This document shows positions 41,892-53,440 of a DNA stretch of 64,000 nucleotides, one piece after another. The notes under the pieces were generated by a model. That model made no database searches, had not been told where the DNA came from, and saw only the letters and a list, made by a program, of their open reading frames with translations. A program made the position numbers and the translations under genes. The DNA comes from Thiolapillus brandeum. Its GTDB lineage: Bacteria > Pseudomonadota > Gammaproteobacteria > Chromatiales > Chromatiaceae. Numbering within the stretch: position 1 is the stretch's first letter; every line of letters starts with the position of its first letter. The stretch covers positions 2,232,001 through 2,296,000 of the forward strand of contig NZ_AP012273.1 in assembly GCF_000828615.1 (NCBI RefSeq), read 5' to 3'.

Positions 41892-43805
41892 TCAAATGGA
41901 ACGCAGAAACTCCAGGGCATCACTCAGTTCCCGGGTACGGGCAAAAGGCGGCATGGCGTCCAGAAAAGTATGGCCATAACCCTTGCGCAGCATCCTCGGA
42001 TCGCAAAGCACCAGCACGCCTTTGTCCGTGACATCACGAATCAGCCGCCCGGCTCCCTGCTTGAGGGCGATGGCTGCCTGAGGCACCTGGTATTCCATGA
42101 AGGGGTTGCCCCCGGCCTTGCGCATGGCATCCAGCCGGGCCTTGAGTACCGGATCCCCCGGTGAAGCGAAAGGGAGCTTGTCGATGATCACCAGAGACAA
42201 GGCATCACCACGCACATCCACCCCTTCCCAGAAACTGGAAGTGCCCAGGAGTACCGCATTTCCCTGTACCGTGAAACGCCGCAGCAGTTCGGCCTTGGGG
42301 GCGCTGCCCTGCACCAGCAAGGGATAGTCCAGACGATCCTGCAACCAGTCCGCCGCCAGATTCAGCGCACGGTAACTGGTGAACAGGAGAAACGCCCTTC
42401 CCCCGCTGGCTTCAAGCAGGGGCAGAGCCAGTTCCATGACCTTCTCCGTGTACTCGGGCGCGCTGGGCTGCGGCAGGCCCTTGGGCACAAACCACAGGGC
42501 CTGTTCCTGGTAATCGAAAGGGCTGCCCCAACAGGCTGTTTCGGCCTTGGTCAATCCCAGTTGCTGCTGGAAATGAGTAAAGCTTTCCCCCACGGCCAAT
42601 GTAGCCGAAGTGAAGATCCAGGCCGCAGGATGGCAGTCCATTTGTCCCTGAAACAGGCCTGCCACATCCAGGGGCGTGCTATGCAGGCGCACACTCTGGC
42701 TGTGCACTTCGAACCAACGTACCTGCTCATCCGCATTCTCGGGGCTGATGATCTGGGCAAGCTCGCCCATGAGCACCAGGGCTCGACTCATGCAGCTGTC
42801 CAGACCTTTGCCCCGGCCCTCGATGCTCTTGAGCAGGCCATGCAGCCCCTCCAGTTCCTTGCGCAAATAGTCCAGGGCATTGAGCACATCCGCATTGTCC
42901 GCCACTTCCTCCCAGGCACCCCGCTGGCCATCATTGCCAAAAGCCAGACGAAAATCCCGGGCCGCTTTTTCCAGGTGATCGATCTGCTCCAGAATCCTGG
43001 GCAGATCACCGGCTTCACGCACATACTCGACACGGCTGTCCCGGGCCAGATCCAGAAACTGCCGGGTACCAACGGAAATACCGAAGAAACTGCTGGCCAC
43101 ATCCGGTAGCTGGTGAGCCTCGTCGATGATGTAGGCATCCGCGCTGGGTAGCAATTCGCCAAAGCCCTCGTCCTTGATGGAAAAGTCCGCGCACAGCAGA
43201 TGATGATTGATCACCACGATATCCGCTTCCTGGGCACGCTTGCGGGCCTCCACCAGGTGACACTTGCTGAAAGAAGGGCATTCACTGCCCAGGCAGTTGT
43301 CACCCGTAGAGGTGATCAGGGGCCAGACCTGGGAGTCCTCGGGAAGATTGGAAAGTTCCGCGATATCACCACTGCGCGTGGAAAAAGACCAGTTTTGCAC
43401 CTGGCGCAGATGCCGGGCGACTTCGCGCCGCTGTCCGCGAGTGTCCTGCAAGGCATTCTCCATGCGATGCAGACACAGATAGTTGGCGCGCCCCTTGAGC
43501 AGAGCCACGCTGGCAGGACTCGCCATGGCCTCGCGCAGCAGGGGCAAGTCCTTGATGAAGAGTTGATCCTGAAGATTCTTGGTGCCCGTTGAGATGATCA
43601 CCTTGGCCCCGGACAGCAAAGCGGGCACCAGATAGGCAAAGGTCTTGCCCGTACCCGTGCCCGCCTCGGCAATGAGCCGCCCCCCCAGCTCGATACAACT
43701 GGCCACGGCTTCGGCCATCTCCTGCTGCTGGCGCCGCCAGGAGAAACCCGGCAGAGCCTGGGACAACAGCCCGTCCGGGGCCAACACCGCCTCCACATCT
43801 ATCAT
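41892..43805 (-). CDS. yoaA: ATP-dependent DNA helicase, DinG/YoaA family
   Basis: This XPD-like 5'-3' helicase has 637 residues. It shows the Q-motif region FSWRRQQQEMAEAV, Walker A AEAGTGTGKTFAYLVPALL, four cysteines for an Fe-S cluster (NYLCLHR, CLGSECPSFSKC), the DEAH box YIIDEAHQLPDV and motif VI QGAGRLIRDVTD. YoaA helps repair replication damage together with HolC. The ATG at 43805 shares a base with the upstream lipoprotein stop (TGATG), which favours it over an in-frame upstream extension. Confidence 0.92.
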   Translation of the reverse strand: MIDVEAVLAPDGLLSQALPGFSWRRQQQEMAEAVASCIELGGRLIAEAGTGTGKTFAYLVPALLSGAKVIISTGTKNLQDQLFIKDLPLLREAMASPASVALLKGRANYLCLHRMENALQDTRGQRREVARHLRQVQNWSFSTRSGDIAELSNLPEDSQVWPLITSTGDNCLGSECPSFSKCHLVEARKRAQEADIVVINHHLLCADFSIKDEGFGELLPSADAYIIDEAHQLPDVASSFFGISVGTRQFLDLARDSRVEYVREAGDLPRILEQIDHLEKAARDFRLAFGNDGQRGAWEEVADNADVLNALDYLRKELEGLHGLLKSIEGRGKGLDSCMSRALVLMGELAQIISPENADEQVRWFEVHSQSVRLHSTPLDVAGLFQGQMDCHPAAWIFTSATLAVGESFTHFQQQLGLTKAETACWGSPFDYQEQALWFVPKGLPQPSAPEYTEKVMELALPLLEASGGRAFLLFTSYRALNLAADWLQDRLDYPLLVQGSAPKAELLRRFTVQGNAVLLGTSSFWEGVDVRGDALSLVIIDKLPFASPGDPVLKARLDAMRKAGGNPFMEYQVPQAAIALKQGAGRLIRDVTDKGVLVLCDPRMLRKGYGHTFLDAMPPFARTRELSDALEFLRSI

Positions 43806-44269
43806 CAGAGACTGCGGGCGTTTCGTATCAGGCTGTCGTTGTCGGCACGCAGGGCGCTGTCTCCCCCAGCCAGGGCATTGGACTTGGCGGCCAGGCTGGC
43901 TGCCAGGGAATACTGTTTCTGCCGGTAACGCACATGCGCCAGGCGGTTCCACAACAGGGCATTTTTGGGCTCGATGCGCAAAGCACGCTCCAGGCTGCTG
44001 GCGGCTGCCACCAGTTCACCCTTGTCTCCCTGTTGCTCGGCCCGGGCCATGAGAGCCTGTACTGCACGTCCAGGGGCGGGCCTGGCGTAGCCCGGCACTT
44101 CCGGCTCCCGGTAAGGGGTAATCGTTGGGGGCTGATAGCGTCCGGTTGAACCCACGGGCGGCTCGGCGCGGCTCTCGGGAGGCACCCGGTTGTCATCACG
44201 GACGGGGGTCATGGCACAACCGGCAAGAAACAGTGACAAAAACACTGCGATGGAAACATTTTTCAACAT
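43805..44269 (-). CDS. TPR-containing lipoprotein
   Basis: The 154-residue protein starts MLKNVSIAVFLSLFLAGCAM with lipobox LAGC. A proline-rich linker is followed by one to two TPR-like helices (ELVAAASSLERALRIEPKNA, then LLWNRLAHVRYRQKQYSLAA). Similar small tetratricopeptide lipoproteins sit upstream of yoaA/dinG-type helicases in related bacteria. Role unknown. It is translationally coupled to the helicase. Confidence 0.72.
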   Translation of the reverse strand: MLKNVSIAVFLSLFLAGCAMTPVRDDNRVPPESRAEPPVGSTGRYQPPTITPYREPEVPGYARPAPGRAVQALMARAEQQGDKGELVAAASSLERALRIEPKNALLWNRLAHVRYRQKQYSLAASLAAKSNALAGGDSALRADNDSLIRNARSL

Positions 44270-44405
44270 GGCTGAAACACGAATGGTTGATACGGATATT
44301 CCTTTGATCAAGGATAACCGATAATGTTCATGTGGGTCAGTGCAATTGCAGAAACCAGGCCCCGTGAAAACACTGCGCCCGGGATCCATTTGGCACAATC
44401 ACCCG

Positions 44406-45137
44406 TTACGGCGCAGGACTTACTTTGTAGTCATCAAAAAACACCACACTATCGGCCTTGGTCCAGATGCCTACCCGGCCTTTCACCGGATCGGGCAGTT
44501 CATGGACCATGTATTCCTTACCATTGACCAGTCCCCTGATTTTCCTGCCCTGCACCTGGAGACTGATACTGTGCCATTGGCGGGAAGGCGTACGCACATG
44601 CCGCACCCAGCTTACGGAACTGCGTCTGCCATGTTTAAAGCGCCACAAAACCAGATTGTTCTCCAGGGGATTGGCGCGCAATGCATAGTAGTCACCATTG
44701 GGCTTGAGATCGAACAGAATACCCGCGCCCTGATCGATACGCCCGGCAATGGACTTGAAACGCATGCTGATACGTCCATTGCTGAAGCTCTCGACGGCCT
44801 TGTACACCGCAAAGGGAAAATAGGCATAGGCTTTTACATTATCCAGGAATTCAGCATAACGTTCGCCATAGAGCGTCCGCGCCTTGTCCGCCAGACCCGC
44901 TGCCGCCTGACCACGTTGCCACTTGCTGCCATCCACTACCAGAACCTTGTTGTCGCCATCGGAGCCAATGATCCAGTTGCCCACGGCGGGAGTAAAACTC
45001 ACGGGAGGCGCAGCCACGGTTTCACTGGAAAAATCCTCCAGGTACGAGATAGCGCCAGCCTCATCCGCCCCGCTTGCAAAAGAAAGCACCAGTAATACAG
45101 CGGCTGCCATGCCAGGAGCATATTTTTCAGTCTTCAT
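44406..45137 (-). CDS. Secreted LamG/DUF1080-like domain protein
   Basis: The 243-residue protein has a signal peptide (KYAPGMAAAVLLVLSFASG). The mature part looks like a single concanavalin-type beta-sandwich, with AVGNWIIGSDGDNKVLVVDG, then RISMRFKSIAGRIDQGAGIL and GRVGIWTKADSVVFFDDYKV. These are the end strands seen in 3-keto-disaccharide hydrolase and LamG-like folds. It overlaps the ABC permease gene by 4 nt, so it belongs to that operon. A periplasmic ligand-binding role is a guess. Confidence 0.65.
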   Translation of the reverse strand: MKTEKYAPGMAAAVLLVLSFASGADEAGAISYLEDFSSETVAAPPVSFTPAVGNWIIGSDGDNKVLVVDGSKWQRGQAAAGLADKARTLYGERYAEFLDNVKAYAYFPFAVYKAVESFSNGRISMRFKSIAGRIDQGAGILFDLKPNGDYYALRANPLENNLVLWRFKHGRRSSVSWVRHVRTPSRQWHSISLQVQGRKIRGLVNGKEYMVHELPDPVKGRVGIWTKADSVVFFDDYKVSPAP

Positions 45138-46483
45138 GATTCAAGTCTCCAATAGAACAGTTTCGGGTAACGGAAGATTACCGCACCAAAAAGAAAAAAC
45201 AGGGGAATAACAAGGTAAAACAGCCATTGGACAGCATGGGCCTCTACCACCAACGGATGTCCTGTGTAGGGTGGAACGGGTTCAGGGGAAACCTGTTGTC
45301 CGGCCAGGGCATGAATCAGGGGCAACACTTCCCGGGAGCTGGTGGAATAACTTTGGTCATGGCGTCCCTGGTAACGGTACTCGATCAGACCATACTGATC
45401 ATTTTCGGGAGCACCGAACAGCCCTTTGGAGGCACTTTCCAGATAGCGGATATGCAACTGCGGCACCAACCGGCGAAGCCTGGACAGTACCGAGCGCTGA
45501 AAATCGTACAGGCGGCTGTCATCCAGGTTCATGTGCACAGTGATCTCCAGAGGGGCAGGCAAGGCTTTCAGCGCACGTTCATCCGCAGGATTGAACGAAT
45601 GACGGCGATCCTCCGTGGTATCCAGATAATGAGGAAACTGTATGGCAACCCAGGCAGCCAGGGCAAACACCAGCACGCCCCGGAAAACAGCCGTCAAGTG
45701 TGAGGACAGGAACCGGCCGGCAGGCAGAAAAACCGATGCCAGGAAAAAGAACAACGCGGCGATGGCAAGGAACAGAATGATATTCGTGGATGACAGCAGA
45801 CCATTTTCGAACTGGCGCAGCAGCGTAGTCATGGATGCCTGACTCAGCCAGCCAGGCCAGTCACCACTGCTGATGGCAAAATCCAACACCCAGGATCCCA
45901 GGGTTATGGACAGGCAGATGATGGCTGCGGATGCCAGAGTGCTGCTGACCGTGGCAGCGAACATGGCGATGCAGGCAATTGCCAGGGTATAGAGGACATG
46001 CCCCAGCAGCAGGGTGGCCAGCTCGGGCGCATACAGGCTGCCTCCCAGGTATTGCCAGGCAACAATCGCGACCAGCGCTGGAATCGCCAGCAGCAGGCCC
46101 GTTACGGACACAGCAGCAAGCTTGGCGATATTCAGCTTCATGGGAGACAAAGGCAGTTGCAGAAGCAGCTTCAGGTTTCCCGTCTGCCTGTCCTGCCCCA
46201 CCAGACGGATGACCACGAAGGGCAGCAGCAGCGTTTCCACCAGATAATAGGCCCCCAGGGTAGGCACGAAGATGCCTTCCACCGGGTTGAGTCCGGCACC
46301 AAGCTCAGGATATGCCAGGGCCGTTCTGCTTGCCTGGCTGAAAAGATCCAGCGCCTGAACAAAGCTGTAGCCCACCAGCAGGGAGAGGATGATCAGGGTG
46401 ATCCACAGGGACGAAAAACCCAGCAGGGAGCGCATATCCTGGCGAAACAGCAACCACAACAGATGTCGGTCAGACCAGGCCAA
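45134..46483 (-). CDS. ABC-2 type transporter permease
   Basis: The permease of about 449 residues starts at TTG (46483), which is preceded by a strong GGAGGAGG six bases upstream. An ATG at 46549 lies further inside the ATPase gene and lacks such a site. N-terminal LLWLLFRQDMRSLLGFSSLW precedes six or more membrane segments, with a large extracytoplasmic loop before the last one (PLVVEAHAVQWLFYLVIPLF). It pairs with the ATPase upstream (14-nt overlap) and the secreted protein downstream. Exporter of unknown substrate. Confidence 0.78.
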   Translation of the reverse strand: MAWSDRHLLWLLFRQDMRSLLGFSSLWITLIILSLLVGYSFVQALDLFSQASRTALAYPELGAGLNPVEGIFVPTLGAYYLVETLLLPFVVIRLVGQDRQTGNLKLLLQLPLSPMKLNIAKLAAVSVTGLLLAIPALVAIVAWQYLGGSLYAPELATLLLGHVLYTLAIACIAMFAATVSSTLASAAIICLSITLGSWVLDFAISSGDWPGWLSQASMTTLLRQFENGLLSSTNIILFLAIAALFFFLASVFLPAGRFLSSHLTAVFRGVLVFALAAWVAIQFPHYLDTTEDRRHSFNPADERALKALPAPLEITVHMNLDDSRLYDFQRSVLSRLRRLVPQLHIRYLESASKGLFGAPENDQYGLIEYRYQGRHDQSYSTSSREVLPLIHALAGQQVSPEPVPPYTGHPLVVEAHAVQWLFYLVIPLFFLFGAVIFRYPKLFYWRLES

Positions 46484-47195
46484 GAAAAACCTCCTCCAGC
46501 CCACCGGCCTCCAGTCCCGCCTGCGCGCGCAGTGTTTCCAGGTTTCCAAGGGCTACCACCTGGCCCTCATTGAGCAGCAGGAAGCGGTCACAGATTTTCT
46601 CTGCCTCGGACAGTTGGTGGATACACAAGAGCAACGCCCGATCCTTCAGCATCTCCCGCAGCAGAGACATGATATCCAGGGTCTGACGCAGATCGAAGCC
46701 ATCGAAAGGCTCATCCAGCAACAACAGAGGCTGGGTCGAGAGCAGGCCAACAGCCAGCAACAACCGCCTCCGGTATCCCTTGGAAAGGGTGTGAACCCGC
46801 TGGTTCAGAACGCTTTCCAGGCCCAGACGCCCCACAAGAAAGGCATGGTGTTCATCGCCGGCGCCATAGAGCTGTTGAAAGAAACGCAACACCACAGCCA
46901 CGGGATGGTCCGGGTAGGGCAGAATGCCATCCGGTAAATAGTAGAGGTAACGTCGTGCTTCTTCGGGGCAGAGGCTTCTGCCCTGCCAGCGCAAGGAATG
47001 GACCTCACAGGGCGCGAGACCGGTAAGACATTCCATCAGGGTTGTCTTGCCGGCCCCATTGGGACCAATAATCCCAAGAATTTCGCCGGATTGAAGCGAA
47101 AAACCGATATCAGACAACACCTTTGCCTGCCCAAAGCGCCTGGAAATGCCCTGGCAACTGAACAAGGCTCCCGAATCAGGCATTTTGAGGCTCAT
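46470..47195 (-). CDS. ABC transporter ATP-binding protein
   Basis: This 241-residue ATPase has Walker A GIIGPNGAGKTTLMECL, a signature LSKGYRRRLLLAVGL in place of LSGGQ, Walker B PLLLLDEPFDGFD and the switch histidine in LLCIHQLSEAEK. It is the first gene of a three-gene exporter operon with the TTG-start permease and the LamG-like protein. The signature resembles CcmA/NosF/ABC-2 exporter ATPases. Confidence 0.88.
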   Translation of the reverse strand: MSLKMPDSGALFSCQGISRRFGQAKVLSDIGFSLQSGEILGIIGPNGAGKTTLMECLTGLAPCEVHSLRWQGRSLCPEEARRYLYYLPDGILPYPDHPVAVVLRFFQQLYGAGDEHHAFLVGRLGLESVLNQRVHTLSKGYRRRLLLAVGLLSTQPLLLLDEPFDGFDLRQTLDIMSLLREMLKDRALLLCIHQLSEAEKICDRFLLLNEGQVVALGNLETLRAQAGLEAGGLEEVFLGLV

Positions 47196-47297
47196 GGCTG
47201 GTTTTACAGGTCATGGAAAATTATCGGACGCCCGGGCCCCTTTGTCCACAGGTCTTCACAGAACATTGAGAAAGGCCTTCCATGGGTATTATCCTTG

Positions 47298-49682
47298 TCA
47301 ATCGAACAATCGGTCAAAAAGACCCTTGCGGGGTTTTTCCTCACCCAGGCACTCTGAACGCAGCTCAGGTTCGGAACCACGGATAAAGGGCATGGCAATG
47401 GCGCCTTCACAATCTTCAGCACTGAGATATCCGGTTCTGGCATCCACCCAGACATACACCACGTTTTCCGGAGGCAGCAAGCCCAGAGGCTGGGGCTTGA
47501 GGGCTTTCATGACCCTGCCCCAGAGGGTCAGGGCGCCGGACGAGCCGGTGAGGCCCGCGGACTTGTTGTCATCCCGCCCCACCCAGGCCACCGCCAGCCA
47601 GTCCCCGCTGAACCCGGCAAACCAGCTGTCGCGCAGTTCGTCCGTGGTACCTGTTTTTCCGGCCACTTCCAGGCTCTCCGGCAGGTAGCGGCGCACGCTC
47701 CGCCCGGTGCCCTGGCGCATGACTTCCACCAGGTTACGGCTGAGCAGATACACGGGGCCGGGTTCGGCCACCTGTTTGACCTCCAGGGGATAGCGTTGCA
47801 GGGGATTGCCCTCCTGGTCGGTAATCTCCCGGATCGCCCGCAGCGGGGCACGGAAGCCGCCGGAAGCAATTGCCTGATAAACTTGAGCCACCTCCAGGGG
47901 TGAGAGGGGAACCGCACCCAGCAACAGAGATGGCAGGGAACGCACAGAACGCTGCACACCCATGGCCTTGAGCTGACGCACCACTTTGTCCAGCCCCAGA
48001 GCAAGGCCGAGATGCACGGTGGCCAGATTGTAGGAATGGGCCAGGGCCGTATGCAGGGGCACCAGGCCGTGAACCTTGTGATCATAATTCTTCGGCGACC
48101 AAACCCGGCCCCTGGCATCCTTCAGGTTTACGGGTTCATCCTCCAGCAGTGTTACCAGGGAATACTCCCGGGGCCGGGACAGGGCCAGCAGGTAGATCAC
48201 GGGTTTGATGAGAGAGCCAATGGAGCGCCGGGCATCCAGAGCCCGGTTGAAACCGGCATAGCCGGCATTCCGCCCACCACTGAGGGCGCGGATTTCCCCT
48301 CCTTGGGGGGAGACCAGCACCATGGCCGCCTGCAGGCTGCCGGCAGCCAGCTTCCTGCGTGATTTCTCCAGGGCGGACAGGCCCCTGGCAATCTGGGTAT
48401 CCAGGATCTGCTGGGCCCAGGGATCCAGGGTGGTGAAGATACGCAGTCCCTCGGAAGTCAGGTCTTCCTCCTGGTAGTCCTGGCGCAATTGCCGGCGCAC
48501 CAGATCGATAAAGGCCGGATGCCGGGCGTTGGAACGCCGGCCTTTGCTGCCCACTCCCAGAGGCTGTTGCATGGCCTTGCGGGCCGTGGCCTGATCGATG
48601 AAGCCCTGATCCGCCATGAGTTGCAACACCAGGTTGCGACGTTTCAGGGCACGCTTGGGATGACGCCGGGGATCGTAATAGGAGGCGCCCTTGAGCAAGC
48701 CCACCAGCAAAGCCGTCTCGTGCAGCCTCAACTCTGCCAGCGGTCGGTTGAAATAGAAGTAAGAGGCCAGGCCAAAGCCATGGATGGCGCGTTCTCCATC
48801 CTGCCCCAGGAACACCTCATTGGCATAGGCTTCCAGAATCTCATCCTTGCTGTAGCGGGCATCCAGAATGATGGCCATGAGCGCTTCATTGAACTTGCGC
48901 CACAGGCTGCGTTCCGGAGTGAGAAAGAAGTTTTTTACCAGCTGCTGGGTGAGGGTGCTGCCCCCTTGCACCGTATGCCCGGCTTTCAGGTTGGCCATCA
49001 CCGCCCGGGCAATGCTCAGGGGATTCACGCCATGATGATGAAAGTAATCATGGTCCTCGGCGGCCAGCAGAGCGGCCACCAGATGATCCGGCAGTTCATC
49101 CCGGCGCACCAGTACCCGGTCTTCCTTGTGAGAAGGATAGATGGAGCCGATCTCCGGCGGCTCCAGTCGCAGAAGATCCAGATCCCTGCCGGTGGAGGCA
49201 TCTTTCAGGGCCGTCACTGCACCATTGCTGATACGCAGACCCACCCGGCGGGAAGCTTCCCTGCCGTCCCAGAACAGGAAGTCCCGGGTCTGAAAGATGA
49301 AACGCGAACCGGATTGGCTCCACTGGGCAGGCTGGGTGGCCTGCCTGACTTTGCGGTAACCCAGGGCCTGCAATTCAGTTCTGAGGCGTTCTACAGTGAG
49401 ATCCGCCCCCACGTAGAGTTCCAGGGGCCGGGCATAGACCCGGGCAGGAATGGCCCAGCGCCTGCCCTCGAACTTGACCCGTACGATCTGCGAAAGATAC
49501 AGGGAATAGGCGCCCAGGATCAGGGCGCCCAACAGGCTCAGGCCCAGCAGCCATTTGAACCAGGGAAAGCCCCGGCGAGTGGATTTCCCGGCCTTGCGCG
49601 AAGCAGTGGGCTTGCGCCGCACCACTTTTTTTCGCGCTGCCGCCTTCTTCCTGCGAACTGTCTTTTTTTTCGCTGGAGGCAT
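47298..49682 (-). CDS. mrcB: Penicillin-binding protein 1B
   Basis: This bifunctional class A PBP polymerises and cross-links murein. The 794-residue protein has a very basic cytoplasmic tail (KKKTVRRKKAAARKKVVRRK), one membrane anchor, and a UB2H-like domain. The glycosyltransferase motifs include AAEDHDYFHHHGVNPLSIAR and QGGSTLTQQLVKNFFLTPER. The transpeptidase has SIGSLIKP (SxxK), HSYNLA (SxN) and AGKTGTTDELRDSWFAGF (KTG). The tail and UB2H-like region favour PBP1B over 1A. Confidence 0.94.
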   Translation of the reverse strand: MPPAKKKTVRRKKAAARKKVVRRKPTASRKAGKSTRRGFPWFKWLLGLSLLGALILGAYSLYLSQIVRVKFEGRRWAIPARVYARPLELYVGADLTVERLRTELQALGYRKVRQATQPAQWSQSGSRFIFQTRDFLFWDGREASRRVGLRISNGAVTALKDASTGRDLDLLRLEPPEIGSIYPSHKEDRVLVRRDELPDHLVAALLAAEDHDYFHHHGVNPLSIARAVMANLKAGHTVQGGSTLTQQLVKNFFLTPERSLWRKFNEALMAIILDARYSKDEILEAYANEVFLGQDGERAIHGFGLASYFYFNRPLAELRLHETALLVGLLKGASYYDPRRHPKRALKRRNLVLQLMADQGFIDQATARKAMQQPLGVGSKGRRSNARHPAFIDLVRRQLRQDYQEEDLTSEGLRIFTTLDPWAQQILDTQIARGLSALEKSRRKLAAGSLQAAMVLVSPQGGEIRALSGGRNAGYAGFNRALDARRSIGSLIKPVIYLLALSRPREYSLVTLLEDEPVNLKDARGRVWSPKNYDHKVHGLVPLHTALAHSYNLATVHLGLALGLDKVVRQLKAMGVQRSVRSLPSLLLGAVPLSPLEVAQVYQAIASGGFRAPLRAIREITDQEGNPLQRYPLEVKQVAEPGPVYLLSRNLVEVMRQGTGRSVRRYLPESLEVAGKTGTTDELRDSWFAGFSGDWLAVAWVGRDDNKSAGLTGSSGALTLWGRVMKALKPQPLGLLPPENVVYVWVDARTGYLSAEDCEGAIAMPFIRGSEPELRSECLGEEKPRKGLFDRLFD

Positions 49683-49729
49683 GCCTCAGCTCCCAGGCCG
49701 GCAGCAGCCCTGAAGATCAGCTCCGGAAA

Positions 49730-52304
<2,575 letters not shown>

Positions 52305-52308
<4 letters not shown>

Positions 52309-52496
52309 GATCTCACCAGATACAACATTCCCAGGCCCATAAGCATACTTACCAGGCCGATACGGCGCACCAGGGCGTCGTCCATCTCATCCAGGGTACG
52401 CAACATGTTGCGGAACCGCCCGGGATTCAAAAACGGCAGTATGCCTTCCAGCACCAGCATCAGGGCGAAGGCCGCCCCCAAATCCTGCCATGCCAT
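52305..52496 (-). CDS. DUF2065 family small membrane protein (YjeT-like)
   Basis: This 63-residue protein has two hydrophobic segments (FALMLVLEGILPFL and IGLVSMLMGLGMLYLV) around the conserved NPGRFRNMLRTLDEM. The family is typically found between hflC and hisZ or purA, as here. The ATG at 52496 is preceded by GGAG at a good distance. Function unknown. Confidence 0.85.
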
Positions 52497-52514
52497 TTTC
52501 AACTCCAGTTACCC

Positions 52515-52540
52515 GAAAAAGCCGGGGCATGCCCCGGCTA
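52515..52540 (-). terminator. Rho-independent terminator after hflC
   Basis: On the minus strand AGCCGGGGC and GCCCCGGCT form a 9-bp stem with a 2-base loop, followed by TTTT. It separates hflK-hflC from the DUF2065-hisZ-purA genes. Confidence 0.8.
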
Positions 52541-52567
52541 ATCACAGTATTTTCCCAAAACTGGCGC

Positions 52568-53440
52568 CTATTGGCCAGCACTACCCTTGAAATAGCGGAA
52601 GAAAGACGAGTCCGGATCCAGCACCATCATGTTGGAGCCCGTGGCGAAAACCTTGCGGTAAGCCTTCAGGCTGCGCCAGAAACTGTAGAATCCGGCGTCC
52701 GTGGCGAATGCCCTGGCGTAAATACCGGCAGCCTCTGCATCCCCCTTGCCGCGAATCTCCTCGGATTCCCGATAGGCTTTGGCCAGGATCTCGGTCTTCT
52801 GACGGTCTGCCTCGGCACGAATACGCTCGGCCGCTTCCGCGCCCTGAGCGCGCAGTTCCCGGGCCACACGCTCGCGCTCGGTGCGCATGCGCTCATAGAC
52901 ACGGTTACTGATCTCGGGAGGAAAGTCGATACGCTTGATACGCACATCCACGATTTCCACGCCCAGGTCACTGGAACTCTCGTCAGCACGACGGGTGAGT
53001 TCGTCCATGATCTGGGTGCGCTCTCCGGAAACCACTTCAGAGATGGTGCGCTTGCCAAACTCATCACGCAGGGCCGCGTTGATACGTTCACCCAGCAGGC
53101 GCGAAGTGGTCATCATGTCACCCCGGGTGGAGCGGTAGTACTGGGCGGTATCGTCGATACGCCACTTGATATAGGAGTCCACCACCACGAACTTCTTTTC
53201 ACTGGTGAGGAAATGCTCAGGCTTGGCATCCAGGGTCTGCAGGCGCTTGTCGAAGCGCTGCACGGTCTGGATCACCGGCATTTTCACATGCAGGCCGGGC
53301 TTGAAGTCCGAATCGACGATCTTGCCCAGGCGCAACAGCAGAGCGGTCTCGTTTTCCTTGACCACGAACAGGGACATGGAAGCCAGAATCAGCAGCACTA
53401 TGGCCACCACGGCGGCAAACATCAGTTTTGGAGAGTTCAT
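52568..53440 (-). CDS. hflC: HflC, subunit of the FtsH modulator complex
   Basis: This is an SPFH/band-7 protein that forms with HflK a large periplasmic cage regulating the FtsH protease. The 290-residue protein has an N-terminal anchor (LMFAAVVAIVLLILASMSLF), the SPFH core (ALLLRLGKIVDSDFKPGLHV) and a helical region DIRIKRIDFPP-like (here VDVRIKRIDFPPEISNRVYE) ending with coiled-coil RAQGAEAAERIRAEADRQK. Its start shares a base with the hflK stop. Confidence 0.95.
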   Translation of the reverse strand: MNSPKLMFAAVVAIVLLILASMSLFVVKENETALLLRLGKIVDSDFKPGLHVKMPVIQTVQRFDKRLQTLDAKPEHFLTSEKKFVVVDSYIKWRIDDTAQYYRSTRGDMMTTSRLLGERINAALRDEFGKRTISEVVSGERTQIMDELTRRADESSSDLGVEIVDVRIKRIDFPPEISNRVYERMRTERERVARELRAQGAEAAERIRAEADRQKTEILAKAYRESEEIRGKGDAEAAGIYARAFATDAGFYSFWRSLKAYRKVFATGSNMMVLDPDSSFFRYFKGSAGQ

